DNA of 64,000 nt from an uncultured Bacilli bacterium (GTDB lineage Bacteria; Bacillota_I; Bacilli_A; RF39; UBA660), in the NCBI GenBank assembly GCA_934085595.1, contig CAKOHK010000006.1, positions 1-64,000 on the forward strand, read 5' to 3'. The notes beneath the pieces were generated by a model. The model made no database searches. It had not been told where the DNA came from and worked only from the letters and a program-made list of their open reading frames with translations. Below, in pieces: positions 9,158 to 19,250 of this stretch. The stretch's first letter is position 1. The number at the start of each line of letters is the position of its first letter. Position numbers and translations under genes: made by a program.

Positions 9158-10705
9158 ATGGAAGAAAAACAAAAAAAGTTTTATATAACAACACCAATAT
9201 ATTATCCAAGCGCAAACTTTCATATTGGACATTGTTATACAACTATAATAGCTGATGCAATAGCTAGATATAAAAGATTAAAAGGATATGATGTATTTTT
9301 TCAAACTGGTACAGATGAACATGGACAAAAAATAGAAAAGAAAGCAGAAGAAGCAGGAGTTACACCTAAAGAATATGTAGATAAAATAATAGAAGATGCT
9401 AAAGATTTATGGAAGAGTTTAGATATATCATATGATTATTTTATAAGAACAACAGATAGTGACCATGAAAGAAGAGTACAAAAAATATTTAAGAAATTAT
9501 ATGATAATGGAGATATTTACAAAGGAGAATACAAAGGATTATATTGTACTCCATGTGAATCGTTCTGGACAGAAAGTCAACTAGATGAAAATGGAAACTG
9601 CCCAGATTGTCATAGAGAAGTACATGAAGTAAAAGAAGAAGCATATTTCTTTAGATTATCTAAATATCAAGAAAGACTAGAAAAGTTCTATGAAGAAAAT
9701 CCAAACTTTATACAGCCTGTATCAAGAAAAAATGAAATGTTAAATAATTTCATTAAACCAGGATTATCAGACTTATGCGTTTCAAGAACATCATTTAAAT
9801 GGGGTATTCCAGTAGATTTTGATGATAAACATGTAATATATGTATGGATAGATGCTTTAACAAATTATATAACTTCACTAGGATATCCAGAAGATTTAGA
9901 AAAGTTTAATAAATATTGGCCAGCAGATTTACATTTGGTAGGTAAGGAAATAGTAAGATTCCATACTATTATTTGGCCATGCTTATTAATGGCTCTTGAT
10001 TTACCATTACCACACCAAGTATTTGGACATGGATGGTTAATTATAAACGGAGGAAAGATATCTAAGTCATTAGGAAACTATAAAGATCCAAGAGAATATA
10101 TAAATGATTATGGAGTAGACGCAGTTAGATATTTTGCATTAAGAGAAGTTCCATTTGGAAGTGATGGTAACTTTAGTGAAGAAGCACTTATTAACAGAAC
10201 TAATTCAGATTTGGTAAATACACTTGGTAACCTAGTTAATAGAACACTAGCTATGTCAAAAAAATATTTTAATTCAGTAGTTACTAATCCAAAAGTATAC
10301 GAAAACATTGATGACAATTTAACATCATACATCAAAGCATTACCAAGTTTAGTAGATAAAAAAATGGAAGGCTTAAAAATTAATGAAGCACTAGAAGATA
10401 TATTTGAATTACTAAAAAGAGCAAATAAATATATAGATGAAACAACACCATGGATACTAGCAAAAGATGAAACAAAAACAGATAGATTAAAAACAGTTAT
10501 ATATAATTTACTTGAAGTAATAAGAATATCAGCAGTATTACTAACTCCATTTATACCTGAAACTTCAGAAAAAATATTTAAAATGTTAAATACAAAAGAA
10601 ACATCATTTGATAGTATAAATGACTTTGGTAAACTAGAAGAAAATATAACATTAAATGAATCATTCATATTATTTAATAGAATTGATACAAAAACAAACG
10701 AATAA
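9158..10705 (+). CDS. metG: Methionyl-tRNA synthetase
   Basis: A 515-residue class I synthetase that charges tRNA-Met in the cytoplasm. HIGH is at 22-25 and the KMSKS-type loop is KISKS at about 300-304. The zinc knuckle has Cys at 130, 133, 148 and 151 (CTPC and CPDC). The length matches forms without the C-terminal tRNA-binding (EMAP-like) domain. GAAGGAGG lies 8 bp upstream of the ATG. Regulated by the T-box leader directly upstream. Confidence 0.97.
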   Translation: MEEKQKKFYITTPIYYPSANFHIGHCYTTIIADAIARYKRLKGYDVFFQTGTDEHGQKIEKKAEEAGVTPKEYVDKIIEDAKDLWKSLDISYDYFIRTTDSDHERRVQKIFKKLYDNGDIYKGEYKGLYCTPCESFWTESQLDENGNCPDCHREVHEVKEEAYFFRLSKYQERLEKFYEENPNFIQPVSRKNEMLNNFIKPGLSDLCVSRTSFKWGIPVDFDDKHVIYVWIDALTNYITSLGYPEDLEKFNKYWPADLHLVGKEIVRFHTIIWPCLLMALDLPLPHQVFGHGWLIINGGKISKSLGNYKDPREYINDYGVDAVRYFALREVPFGSDGNFSEEALINRTNSDLVNTLGNLVNRTLAMSKKYFNSVVTNPKVYENIDDNLTSYIKALPSLVDKKMEGLKINEALEDIFELLKRANKYIDETTPWILAKDETKTDRLKTVIYNLLEVIRISAVLLTPFIPETSEKIFKMLNTKETSFDSINDFGKLEENITLNESFILFNRIDTKTNE

Positions 10706-10803
10706 AATGGTATACATATATCATTTTTTCTTACTCAAAAATCAAAAAAACGTACAAAATGTACGAAAAAAGTGAAATTATTTAATAACTTTCACTTTTT
10801 TAA
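10706..10803. terminator. Convergent terminators between metG and the YfhO-like gene
   Basis: For the plus strand, AATGGTATACATATATCATT followed by TTTTTTC (about 10707-10730) forms a weak terminator after metG. For the minus strand, two hairpins are seen: AAAAAGTGAAA pairs with TTTCACTTTTT across the stop codon of the minus gene (about 10768-10802), and CGTACAAAATGTACG (10751-10765) is followed on the minus strand by a T-run. Confidence 0.7.
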
Positions 10804-13300
10804 TTTCATAAATGCATATTATCAAACTAATTAAACTAATAATAGTTCCAATAATAAATCCTCTAGGTATAAATCTAAATACTATATTATGATTACCACT
10901 ATTAATATCAAAACATATAAACGCATCAAAGCAAGCGTTGTATTTTATCTTTTTACCATCAACATATACATTCCATCCTTTATCATAAGGAATACTAGTA
11001 AATAAAACATTATCACTTTTTACATCAATACTAGCTTTAATATAATCATCTTTATCATATTTATCTATATTCATAACATTACTATTCATTTTATTTACGA
11101 AATTAATATATTCATCATAATTATAAGCATAAACATCAAGTACACTTTTCTTAAACTCAAATGTATAAGAGAACTTAAAATAATATTTATCACCTTTATT
11201 TAATTTAATAGGACTTTCATTATTATTAAAATAATTACTAACATCTCTATCATTAATATAACATTCAGGTTTTACATAGAAATTAAGTTTACTATTAAAT
11301 ATAAGAAGTACATCTTTATCCATTACACCACTAAATAATATATACGCACTTTTATCTTCATCTATCTTTTTAAACTTATCAAACTTATTAACATCATTAT
11401 AATATACACTAGTATTATATAGTTCATAATTATCAAACATATAATATATTTCATTATTACTATTTAACATCTTATTAACAAGTTCTTTAGTATTATCATA
11501 ATGTTCATCCTCATTAAACTTATAATTATAAACACTTTTATTAACCATAAACCCTAAAGGTAATATATCTTTATTAACAAATATTTTATCATCTATTTTT
11601 TCATAATAAGATTCTTTAGATAAACCGCTCATATATTTAATACCAAATATACTATTTAAATAAGGATTAATATAATTATATGTAATATTAGCATGACTTG
11701 GTACATCATATCCAAAATTATCAAGAAAAGCCATTATCTTTTCATTCCTAAGAGAACTAAACATATTAATACCATTATATAAATACATAGCTCCAGAATT
11801 ATCAAGCCCATTCTTAGGAAGTTCAAGTCTATAAAAATTATTATCTTTATTTTCTATACTTCTAATTTTATTAGTAATATTAGTATATTCTATATTATTA
11901 TAATAAAATACACCAGGTTCACCAGAATTAAGTAAGTTTTTAACAGTAAATACACTATTTAGAGTTATTTCACATAACACAAGACATAATATCAAATAAG
12001 TAGCGTATTTATTATCACCAAGAAACATATATTGAATCAATATTATAGTGCTCATCAAAGCAGCAATATATTTAAATGAAGTAAACATACTATCATTACA
12101 CATAAACGGATATATACAAAGAGCAATATAAACTATACATATTATTAATCTAACATACCATTTCATATCAATATACTCTTTATATTTACATGATTTATAT
12201 GCTATAACTAACAAGAAGAAACTAAATGTAAATATATATCTATTAGGATACCAAATAGGTCTTTGAAACATATGCCAAGCAAAATCAATAAGATTAAAAC
12301 TAATACTTAACAAAAAAAATAATATAAATACTAAAGTAACTATTTTTTCTTTTTTACTAATTTTCTTATTGAAAAAATATTTAATAACAAATGTCATAGC
12401 AAACAAAGTAAAGTATATATTAACACTACCATATTTCATATCATATATTTTCATACTACCAGGAGTAGCTTTATAAAATATATTAAGAAAGTTTAAATTG
12501 AAACTAAAATAATCTGTTTGAACATTATCTTCATATAAATATGCTTTTCCATTAAGTAAATCAAATAAAGTAGGTATTAATATAATAGAGCACATAAGTC
12601 CAGAAAGTAAACTAAATATAATAAAGTTATATATAATCTTTTTATTTTTCTTTTCAAGTAGTATATAACTATAAATAAAATATAATAAACAAAATATACA
12701 TACCATATATCCAATATAAAAATTAGATATAATACTTAAAGTAAGAAATATAACATATAATTTAGGACTTTCTCCCTTAATTAATTTATCAAGTCCAAGT
12801 ATAACTAAAGGAAATAAAACTACAGTATCATAATACATATAATTAAAGAAATAACATACGTTGTATCCAATTAAGGAATAAGCTACACTAAATATAAAAG
12901 TATAAATATTCTTTTCTTTAAATCTATTTTTTAAATATATACACATAGTAAGACTACTAAGAGCTATTCTAAGTATTATGATAAACGTATAATATTTATA
13001 TACACCAGCATTATCAAAGAATACGCATAATAAGTTAGTTGGATTTGACATATAATAAGCAAATGTACCAAAGAAATTATATCCAAGACCACCTTTAAAA
13101 GAATAAAATAAACTTTCATGACCAAATAATACTTCTCTATAGTATGAAGTAAATCCAGGATACTGTAAAAAGCCATCGTATTTAGCAAGACTCCATTTTC
13201 CAAAAGGATATGTCTTATTTAATAAACATACTATTAACATTATAATAATAGGAACTATAAAACATAACACTTCTAATTTATATTTTTTTAAATATTTCAT
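10778..13300 (-). CDS. YfhO-family multi-pass membrane protein
   Basis: An 840-residue membrane protein with about a dozen N-terminal transmembrane segments (residues 10-450), a soluble extracellular part and a last membrane segment near 810-830. The opening region with FGKWSLAKYDGFLQYPGF and FKGGLGYNFFGTFAYY is typical of the YfhO family (GT-C-like fold); members glycosylate lipoteichoic acid or related polymers using lipid-linked sugars. On the minus strand an extended -10 TGTTACAAT (13322-13330) lies close upstream, and a GTGGTG sequence may serve as RBS. Divergent from the TasA-like gene. Confidence 0.82.
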   Translation of the reverse strand: MKYLKKYKLEVLCFIVPIIIMLIVCLLNKTYPFGKWSLAKYDGFLQYPGFTSYYREVLFGHESLFYSFKGGLGYNFFGTFAYYMSNPTNLLCVFFDNAGVYKYYTFIIILRIALSSLTMCIYLKNRFKEKNIYTFIFSVAYSLIGYNVCYFFNYMYYDTVVLFPLVILGLDKLIKGESPKLYVIFLTLSIISNFYIGYMVCIFCLLYFIYSYILLEKKNKKIIYNFIIFSLLSGLMCSIILIPTLFDLLNGKAYLYEDNVQTDYFSFNLNFLNIFYKATPGSMKIYDMKYGSVNIYFTLFAMTFVIKYFFNKKISKKEKIVTLVFILFFLLSISFNLIDFAWHMFQRPIWYPNRYIFTFSFFLLVIAYKSCKYKEYIDMKWYVRLIICIVYIALCIYPFMCNDSMFTSFKYIAALMSTIILIQYMFLGDNKYATYLILCLVLCEITLNSVFTVKNLLNSGEPGVFYYNNIEYTNITNKIRSIENKDNNFYRLELPKNGLDNSGAMYLYNGINMFSSLRNEKIMAFLDNFGYDVPSHANITYNYINPYLNSIFGIKYMSGLSKESYYEKIDDKIFVNKDILPLGFMVNKSVYNYKFNEDEHYDNTKELVNKMLNSNNEIYYMFDNYELYNTSVYYNDVNKFDKFKKIDEDKSAYILFSGVMDKDVLLIFNSKLNFYVKPECYINDRDVSNYFNNNESPIKLNKGDKYYFKFSYTFEFKKSVLDVYAYNYDEYINFVNKMNSNVMNIDKYDKDDYIKASIDVKSDNVLFTSIPYDKGWNVYVDGKKIKYNACFDAFICFDINSGNHNIVFRFIPRGFIIGTIISLISLIICIYEIKKVKVIK

Positions 13301-13367
13301 AACACCACTACTTTCTAGACAATTGTAACATAAAAATAAAAATTATGAAATTTTTTTGAAAAAGGTC

Positions 13368-13396
13368 TTGAAAAAAAAGTTAATAACTGATAAGAT
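13368..13396 (+). promoter_or_regulatory. Promoter of the TasA-like gene
   Basis: TTGAAA (13368-13373), a 17-nt spacer and TAAGAT (13391-13396) preceded by TGA (extended -10). Predicted transcription start is near 13403, leaving a short leader with the RBS AAAGGAGG. Confidence 0.7.
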
Positions 13397-13425
13397 GTTT
13401 ATAGTAAAGGAGGAAAAAGAAGAGT

Positions 13426-14133
13426 ATGGATAATAATAAGGGACAAACAATATTCCTATCTGTAATAGGTATTGCTACTTTATTAGTTGCTATTATCGGA
13501 GCTACATTTGCATACTTTAGTATTACTGTTACTGGTAATGAACAAGCATCAAGTATTTTCGTAACAACAGCTACTCTTGGACAAATTAACTTTGTTGATG
13601 GAACTCAAATTAAATGGGATAAAGTTAATTTAGAAAAAGGTGGAACTGACAAAACTGAAAGCAAAACTTTCACAGTTGAAAATACTGCTACTACTGCATT
13701 AACTAGTGATGTGACTTATGATGTTTACATGAAAGTTACTGCTAATACTATTTCAGCTGCTGCAAATGGAAGTGCTGGTGCTGGTGCAAGTATCACTTAT
13801 ACTAGTGGAGCTCAAGCTGGAACTACTAAAAATTTAACTGCAGGTGAAGATTACTTCGTTTACAAAATCGAAGATGCTGATTCTGCTACTGCTGGAAAAG
13901 TTAATACTGGTGACAACTTAATTAGTATTGCTGAAACTGCTGTTCCTGGAGTATCAACTGATACAACTAAAGGAACTAAATTAAGTACAACTAGTGGTAA
14001 AATGGCTACTGGTGGACTTAATAGTAAACATGTGTATAAGTTTACATTAACTCTTAAGAATGCTGCTGACGCTACTCAAAACGGAGTACAAGGTAAATCA
14101 TTCGCTGGACAATTACAAGTTTATACAGATTAG
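13426..14133 (+). CDS. TasA/camelysin-like secreted protein with SipW-type signal
   Basis: A 235-residue protein whose N-terminus (hydrophobic 9-30, ending GATFAYFS) is the signature of SipW-dependent signal peptides. The mature part is rich in Thr, Ala and Gly with beta-strand pattern, Cys-free, and uses more G+C-rich codons (GCT, ACT) than its neighbours, as expected for a highly expressed protein. TasA-family proteins assemble into extracellular fibres after cleavage by SipW, which is encoded two genes downstream. It has its own promoter and strong terminator. The last residues SFAGQLQVYTD resemble the end of the 19251-20612 product, suggesting a shared domain. Confidence 0.82.
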   Translation: MDNNKGQTIFLSVIGIATLLVAIIGATFAYFSITVTGNEQASSIFVTTATLGQINFVDGTQIKWDKVNLEKGGTDKTESKTFTVENTATTALTSDVTYDVYMKVTANTISAAANGSAGAGASITYTSGAQAGTTKNLTAGEDYFVYKIEDADSATAGKVNTGDNLISIAETAVPGVSTDTTKGTKLSTTSGKMATGGLNSKHVYKFTLTLKNAADATQNGVQGKSFAGQLQVYTD

Positions 14134-14216
14134 TAATTGCTTAATGTAAAGTACAAGAAGTAAATATTATTCAACTCTATTTTACATAAAGTTGTTTAAT
14201 ACGTACGTATGGATTA

Positions 14217-14246
14217 AAAGTAGATGATTAATGTCTACTTTTTTCT
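14217..14246 (+). terminator. Intrinsic terminator after the TasA-like gene
   Basis: AAAAGTAGA (14217-14225) and TCTACTTTT (14234-14242) form a stem with an 8-nt loop, followed by more T. It separates the TasA-like transcript from the sipW pair. Confidence 0.8.
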
Positions 14247-14287
14247 TTTGTATTGAATAACAATTAAAATAATGATATTATAATAAT

Positions 14288-14761
14288 ATGAAGAATAGAT
14301 GGGTTACTAATTTAATAATTATTTTAATGTTTATATCTGTATGTATAATGACAGCTTTATTTGCGGACAACTATCACAAAATAAAAAACTCAAACATAAA
14401 CTATGTAAATGCAAGTTTATTTATAACATATAATAACGATAAACAAATAAAGTTAGATAGAGAAAATATAGATTATGATTATGAGTTTAATATTACTAAT
14501 AATAGTGCATATACCGTAAAATATAAATTAGTGCTAGAAATAAACAGTAAAGATAATATAACTTATAATTTAGAAGGTAATCCATATAAGAAAACAAAAG
14601 AAGACATATTAATTAACAAAACTGGTAAAATTAATAATGAAAAAATAGAATTAACAGGTGCAGTTATAACAGGAGGACAAACTCATTATTATAAACTAAA
14701 TGTAAAATGTACAAAATGTAAAAGTAAAATACTTGGCGATGTAAAATTGGAGAGTGATTAA
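14288..14761 (+). CDS. Small TasA-like/SipW-substrate-like exported protein
   Basis: A 157-residue protein with an N-terminal membrane or signal segment (about 7-27). The mature part follows the camelysin/TasA pattern: ITNNSAYTVKYKLVLE resembles the conserved NxSxxxVxYxVxL strand of such proteins and of the 19251 product. Two late cysteines (CTKC) are unusual for the family. It overlaps the leader of sipW directly, so both are co-expressed and this is a likely substrate or minor fibre component, analogous to TapA-sipW-tasA of Bacillus. Homology is inferred from pattern only. Confidence 0.6.
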   Translation: MKNRWVTNLIIILMFISVCIMTALFADNYHKIKNSNINYVNASLFITYNNDKQIKLDRENIDYDYEFNITNNSAYTVKYKLVLEINSKDNITYNLEGNPYKKTKEDILINKTGKINNEKIELTGAVITGGQTHYYKLNVKCTKCKSKILGDVKLESD

Positions 14762-14762
14762 A

Positions 14763-15380
14763 ATGGAAGAAACAAAAAAAGAAAAAATATTAAGAAGACT
14801 TAAAATATTTATGAAAGTAATAGGATATTTTATAGTTGCAATACTAGTAGTAATAGGATTATTTTTAGTTTTCTATTTTGTTTCAGGTAAGTCAGCAGAA
14901 GCAAAAGGGCATAAACAACTGGTAGGTCTTTATACAATTATAAGCCCAAGTATGACTCCAATAATTAAACCATATGATGTGGTATTAACGTATAGAGTAG
15001 ATGACCCTAATGATTTAAAAGTAGGGGATGTAATAACATTTTATTCTACAAATGATTTCTTTGGCGGAATACCAATAACACACAGAATAAAAGATATAAG
15101 GGCTGTACCAAATGTAGGAACGGTATATATTACAAAAGGAGATGCTAACGGCAAAGAAGACAAAGAACAAGTATATTTCAATAATATAGTTGGAAAAGTA
15201 GTAATTAAATTACCACAATTAGGTAAAGTACAATTCTTCCTAGCATCAAAAGGAGGCTGGATTATAGCAATACTAATCCCATCACTAGCGGTTATATCTT
15301 ATGATATATATAAAATATTTAAACTAATTCTTCTTAAAAATAAAATGTTAAGTTTAAGAAATAAACACGGTAATTTATAA
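14763..15380 (+). CDS. sipW: Signal peptidase I, SipW (ER) type
   Basis: A 205-residue membrane protease that removes signal peptides from TasA-like proteins. The catalytic Ser is S63 in SPSM; the second catalytic residue is H107 in THRI, in place of the Lys of ordinary bacterial enzymes, which defines the SipW/ER type. Membrane segments lie at about 17-40 and 160-185. ATG 14763 is preferred over GTG 14754 because GGAGAG lies 8-9 bases upstream. The gene ends in a terminator; substrates flank it. Confidence 0.9.
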   Translation: MEETKKEKILRRLKIFMKVIGYFIVAILVVIGLFLVFYFVSGKSAEAKGHKQLVGLYTIISPSMTPIIKPYDVVLTYRVDDPNDLKVGDVITFYSTNDFFGGIPITHRIKDIRAVPNVGTVYITKGDANGKEDKEQVYFNNIVGKVVIKLPQLGKVQFFLASKGGWIIAILIPSLAVISYDIYKIFKLILLKNKMLSLRNKHGNL

Positions 15381-15386
15381 AATCAC

Positions 15387-15418
15387 AAACTAGGTTACAT
15401 AATACTCCTAGTTTTTTA
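15387..15418 (+). terminator. Intrinsic terminator after sipW
   Basis: AAACTAGG (15387-15394) pairs with CCTAGTTT (15407-15414), followed by TTT. Confidence 0.75.
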
Positions 15419-15438
15419 ATAAATATTAAAGTGTATTA

Positions 15439-15467
15439 TTGCAATTGATTAAATAGTTTGATATACT
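15439..15467 (+). promoter_or_regulatory. Promoter of the McrB-like/DUF2357-like unit
   Basis: TTGCAA (15439-15444), a 17-nt spacer and TATACT (15462-15467) preceded by TGA (extended -10). It would drive the four genes 15495-20612. Confidence 0.6.
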
Positions 15468-15494
15468 TTAATATAGAAGAATAGGGAGGATATA

Positions 15495-16622
15495 ATGAAT
15501 AGTGTGTTAGAAAAGTATTTTCTCACAAAAGAAAAAGAAATATTCAAATATGCTGAAGAGATAATGCGTATGTTTTCTTATACTCCAGTAATTAATTATG
15601 ATAGTAAAACATTCAAAAAAATTATAAACATATTTTTTGAAGATAAATATAAAATATTAAATCCAACTTTCGATAGAGTATCGAAATATTATAATTTTGA
15701 AGAAGAAGTTGATCCTGAATATAAATACATACTAGATTCAGTAATTAAATGTTATGAACTAGAAGAAATAGAAATTGAAAATAATGAAGATATATTCTTT
15801 TATTCATATATATTATACTTTGCTGTGCTAATTGATAAGTTAAAAGATACAATACTTATAATGCCAAGCAAAGCAGATTTTATGGTAAGTATAGCGAAGA
15901 AAGTATCAAATAGATTTGAATATGAAAAAGATGAGTCATTTGATAAATATACGAATGAAATAGTACAAATGATTAAGGAAAACATAAAATCTCATAACAA
16001 ATTAAATAATGCTATTAACAAAGCATCTAACAAAGATTTCTATAATGAATATATTCTATTAAGTGATGAATATAGTTTATATAAATTAAAATATAATACA
16101 GATATAAAAGGCAGAAATAAATACAAAGAAAAAGACTTAAATAAAATATATAAAAAGCAAAATATAGAAGACAAATTAAAAATAATGAGTTATGGTTACT
16201 CTCAAATAGTACTATTAAGATGTTTGCTAAATGATATGAGAAAAACAGTAGCATTAGAAATAACAAAAGATTTCTACAGCAAGAAAAGTAATATAAATGC
16301 ATTCTTAAGATTAGTTACAAATAAATATACTAGTGATTATTCTAAAGTGCTAATAAAAGCAGAAGAATATGAAGAATGTGAAAACTTAGAAATATTAAAA
16401 AATAACGATATTAAAATAATAATAGAAAGTGATAATTTCGAAGATATTCTTAAAATTAATTTTGATGAAAATATGGTTTTATTAACATCTTTAAGTTTGA
16501 TTAATGAACATAAAAGTGAACTAACTAATAAAAACATTAAATATATTAAAAGAGTGGATGAAACTACTTATACAAGTAAAGAATTATTTATTACAAACAA
16601 AACGGAGGTAGATTATGAGTAA
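15495..16622 (+). CDS. Protein of unknown function, first gene of McrB-like unit
   Basis: A 375-residue, mostly helical, highly charged protein without signal peptide or membrane segment. I recognise no domain or motif. The start has TAGGGAGG upstream. Its last 8 bases overlap the start of the McrB-like AAA+ gene, so the two are translationally coupled and the product is probably an accessory or adaptor of that ATPase. Confidence 0.75.
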   Translation: MNSVLEKYFLTKEKEIFKYAEEIMRMFSYTPVINYDSKTFKKIINIFFEDKYKILNPTFDRVSKYYNFEEEVDPEYKYILDSVIKCYELEEIEIENNEDIFFYSYILYFAVLIDKLKDTILIMPSKADFMVSIAKKVSNRFEYEKDESFDKYTNEIVQMIKENIKSHNKLNNAINKASNKDFYNEYILLSDEYSLYKLKYNTDIKGRNKYKEKDLNKIYKKQNIEDKLKIMSYGYSQIVLLRCLLNDMRKTVALEITKDFYSKKSNINAFLRLVTNKYTSDYSKVLIKAEEYEECENLEILKNNDIKIIIESDNFEDILKINFDENMVLLTSLSLINEHKSELTNKNIKYIKRVDETTYTSKELFITNKTEVDYE

Positions 16623-18120
16623 TACAGGATCATTTTTCTTAGATTTTTTAAAGCCATTTTTTAAAGGAATAATAAGTATATTTGAAGCAATATTTAAAGG
16701 ATTGTTTCAAATGTTTAATGTAGTTGATTATATTAAAATTATAAGAGAACACAAAGAAGAATTAACAGGAGCTAAAATAATGCTTGTTATACTAGCAGTT
16801 CTATGTTTACTTGTTCTTTTAGGATTATTAATATATGTAATAATTAGAATTGTTAAAAGAGTAATTAGAATTAAAAGAAAAAGCCATGAACAAGATTTAT
16901 TAATGGATGAAGTAGAAAAATTAAATTACGAAAACATTAAGCTAAAAAAAGAAAATGAAAAATATTTAGCAATGGCAAATGGCGAAGTAAATGAAAATGG
17001 AGAAGTAGTTCCAAAGGAAGGTGAAGAGGAAGACGAAACAGCAGAACGTTTCTATAGACTATCAAAAATTGATGAAGAATGGAAAGATTATGTTCCAGAA
17101 CCAACTAACACTACAATAAAATTAAATGAATTATGTGAACAATTTAGAAATTATTCAGCAAGTAAATTAGGATTATATTATAATATAGATTTAATTAGAC
17201 TATTCATTTCAGCCTTTGCATCAAACAGATTAATAATTTTACAAGGTATATCTGGTACAGGTAAAACATCATTAGCATACGCAATGGGAAGTTTTATCAA
17301 TAATGATTCAGTTATTGCACCAGTACAACCATCATGGAGAGACCGTGCTGAATTATTCGGATACTTTAACGAGTTTACTAAAAAGTTTAATGAAACAGAA
17401 TTATTAGCTAAGATGTATGAAGCATCTTATAATGACAAAATATATATATCAATTCTAGATGAAATGAATATAGCACGTGTAGAATACTATTTTGCAGAAA
17501 TGCTATCAATTATGGAAATGCCAAGTTATGATGAGTGGGTAATAGATTTAGTGCCAAACCCATGGCCAAGCGATCCAAAGAAATTAGTAAATGGTAAGTT
17601 TAGAATACCAAAAAATATGTGGTATGTTGGAACAATAAATAACGATGATTCAACATTCATGGTAACAGATAAAGTTTATGACCGTGCTTTACCAATCAGT
17701 ATTGATGAAAAAGCGGAAGAGTTTAAAGCACCTGATACAGATAAAGTAAATATTGGGTGTGAATACTTACTAAAATTATTTGATGAAGCACAAAAAGCAA
17801 ATCCAATGAGCGAAGATGTTTTATCAAAACTAAGCACAATGGACGATTATGTAATTAAACATTTTAGAATATCATTTGGTAATCGTATTTTACAACAAAT
17901 GAGAAACTTCGTACCAGTATTCGTATCATGTGGAGGACAAGAAATAGTGGCAGTAGATTATCTTATCTGTCATAAAATATTAAGAAAGTTTGAACAATTA
18001 AATATGTCATACATAAGAAATGAAGTAGATGGATTTATAGAGTTTTTAAATCAAACATTTGGACAAGATGTTATGAAAGAATGTACAAGATATCTATTAG
18101 AACTTAAAAAGAATGCGTAA
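16615..18120 (+). CDS. Membrane-anchored McrB-like AAA+ NTPase
   Basis: A 501-residue protein with an amphipathic start, one membrane segment (about 53-78), a short coiled coil (about 90-115), an acidic linker and a C-terminal AAA+ domain. Walker A is GISGTGKT (211-218), Walker B ILDE with D282-E283, and the McrB-type sensor-1/NxxD region is INNDDST (N341 to D344), followed by VYDRAL with a likely Arg finger. McrB proteins form hexamers activated by McrC. The membrane anchor is unlike E. coli McrB, which has an N-terminal DNA-binding domain, so this one is unlikely to be a classical restriction enzyme. RBS ACGGAGGT. Followed 16 bp later by the McrC/DUF2357-like gene. Confidence 0.85.
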   Translation: MSNTGSFFLDFLKPFFKGIISIFEAIFKGLFQMFNVVDYIKIIREHKEELTGAKIMLVILAVLCLLVLLGLLIYVIIRIVKRVIRIKRKSHEQDLLMDEVEKLNYENIKLKKENEKYLAMANGEVNENGEVVPKEGEEEDETAERFYRLSKIDEEWKDYVPEPTNTTIKLNELCEQFRNYSASKLGLYYNIDLIRLFISAFASNRLIILQGISGTGKTSLAYAMGSFINNDSVIAPVQPSWRDRAELFGYFNEFTKKFNETELLAKMYEASYNDKIYISILDEMNIARVEYYFAEMLSIMEMPSYDEWVIDLVPNPWPSDPKKLVNGKFRIPKNMWYVGTINNDDSTFMVTDKVYDRALPISIDEKAEEFKAPDTDKVNIGCEYLLKLFDEAQKANPMSEDVLSKLSTMDDYVIKHFRISFGNRILQQMRNFVPVFVSCGGQEIVAVDYLICHKILRKFEQLNMSYIRNEVDGFIEFLNQTFGQDVMKECTRYLLELKKNA

Positions 18121-18136
18121 TAATTAGGAGGAAAAA

Positions 18137-19231
18137 ATGATCGACAAAATCACAGAAATATTTGGAAATGTAAGTAATGAAGATTATAAATCGTTTAACG
18201 ATAAAATAAACTCAATAATAAACTTTACAAGAACAACTGAAAATGTTTCTCGTGATTTTAGTTGGGTACCAATTGTAGAAGAAACAATTCCATATTTAGA
18301 TACTATTATTAGAAATCCAAAAAAGTTTTTACAACAAGAAGAAGATATAGTAATAGTGGAAAAATCTAAAAAAATATCTACAGAAACAGTAAGACACTTA
18401 GCTCAGCATACAAACTTTATACAAGATGTAGATGATGAAGGAATGGTAAAACCATCAAAAGTACTTAATGTAGAAAAAGAAGATTCATGGGATTTGTATG
18501 AAAATAGGTTTATATATACTCTAGTAAAAGAACTAGCTTCATTTGTAGATAAATATGCAGGAAAAGAGTTAGAAAATCCAAAAATAGAAACTAATAGTAG
18601 TTTAGTTTATACTGCAACTACTAATTATGAAAACGAAGATATATCTGTAAGTATTAATTTAGAAAGCAGTAAAAAACAAGAACCTAAAGATTTTGATATG
18701 GATGCAATGAAAAAAAGAATTACTTACATAAGAGATGTAGTAGGTGATTTTGAAAATAGTGCATTCATAAAAAGTTTATCACAAGCAGTACCAGTAAAAT
18801 CTCCAATTAAAAAGACAAACATAATACTAAAAGATCCAAACTTCCAAAAAGCACTAGCGTTATGGGAGTTTATAAAGAATACAGAAATTGGCGAACCTCA
18901 AGATATTAAAAAAGATGTTAAAGATTTAACAACAAAAGAATTAAAATCAAAAATAGATATGTGCTCATTCTTAGAATACATATCAACAACAGATAAAACA
19001 AATGATGAAGACATAACAGCAAAATCACTAGCTTCAAAGATATTATCTTTAATAGATGAATATGTAGATATAACAGAGCTAACAGAAAAGAAAATACAAG
19101 ATTTTGTACATGAAGAAATATCTAGTGAAATAGAAAAAAGAAAAGAAAAAGAAAAAAATATAAAAGAAATGTATGATAAATACATTAAAGAATGCAATGC
19201 TTATATAAATGATTTATGTGAAATAATGTAA
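18137..19231 (+). CDS. DUF2357/McrC-like protein lacking a visible nuclease
   Basis: A 364-residue protein. The region DSWDLYENRFIYTLVKEL (about 116-133) resembles the ENRF motif of DUF2357, the domain that joins McrC-type proteins to McrB-type NTPases. No PD-(D/E)XK nuclease motif can be seen in the remaining sequence, which ends in a Lys/Glu-rich helical tail. As McrC stimulates McrB hydrolysis, this protein probably activates the AAA+ ring encoded just upstream. The family call is from motif memory only. RBS TTAGGAGG. Next gene starts 19 bp downstream. Confidence 0.65.
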   Translation: MIDKITEIFGNVSNEDYKSFNDKINSIINFTRTTENVSRDFSWVPIVEETIPYLDTIIRNPKKFLQQEEDIVIVEKSKKISTETVRHLAQHTNFIQDVDDEGMVKPSKVLNVEKEDSWDLYENRFIYTLVKELASFVDKYAGKELENPKIETNSSLVYTATTNYENEDISVSINLESSKKQEPKDFDMDAMKKRITYIRDVVGDFENSAFIKSLSQAVPVKSPIKKTNIILKDPNFQKALALWEFIKNTEIGEPQDIKKDVKDLTTKELKSKIDMCSFLEYISTTDKTNDEDITAKSLASKILSLIDEYVDITELTEKKIQDFVHEEISSEIEKRKEKEKNIKEMYDKYIKECNAYINDLCEIM

Positions 19232-19250
19232 GTATTAGAAAGGAAAAACT

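Noticed and set aside
10108..10668. 186-codon minus-strand frame inside metG
   Set aside because: It lies wholly inside a certain gene in antisense, has no RBS, and its composition is the mirror of AT-rich metG codons.
15387..15495. Attachment site or mobile element border near the McrB-like unit
   Set aside because: No integrase, transposase, tRNA or flanking repeats are found; only a normal terminator and promoter.
16615..19231. Classical McrBC restriction system
   Set aside because: The McrB-like protein has a membrane anchor instead of a DNA-binding domain and the partner shows no nuclease motif.
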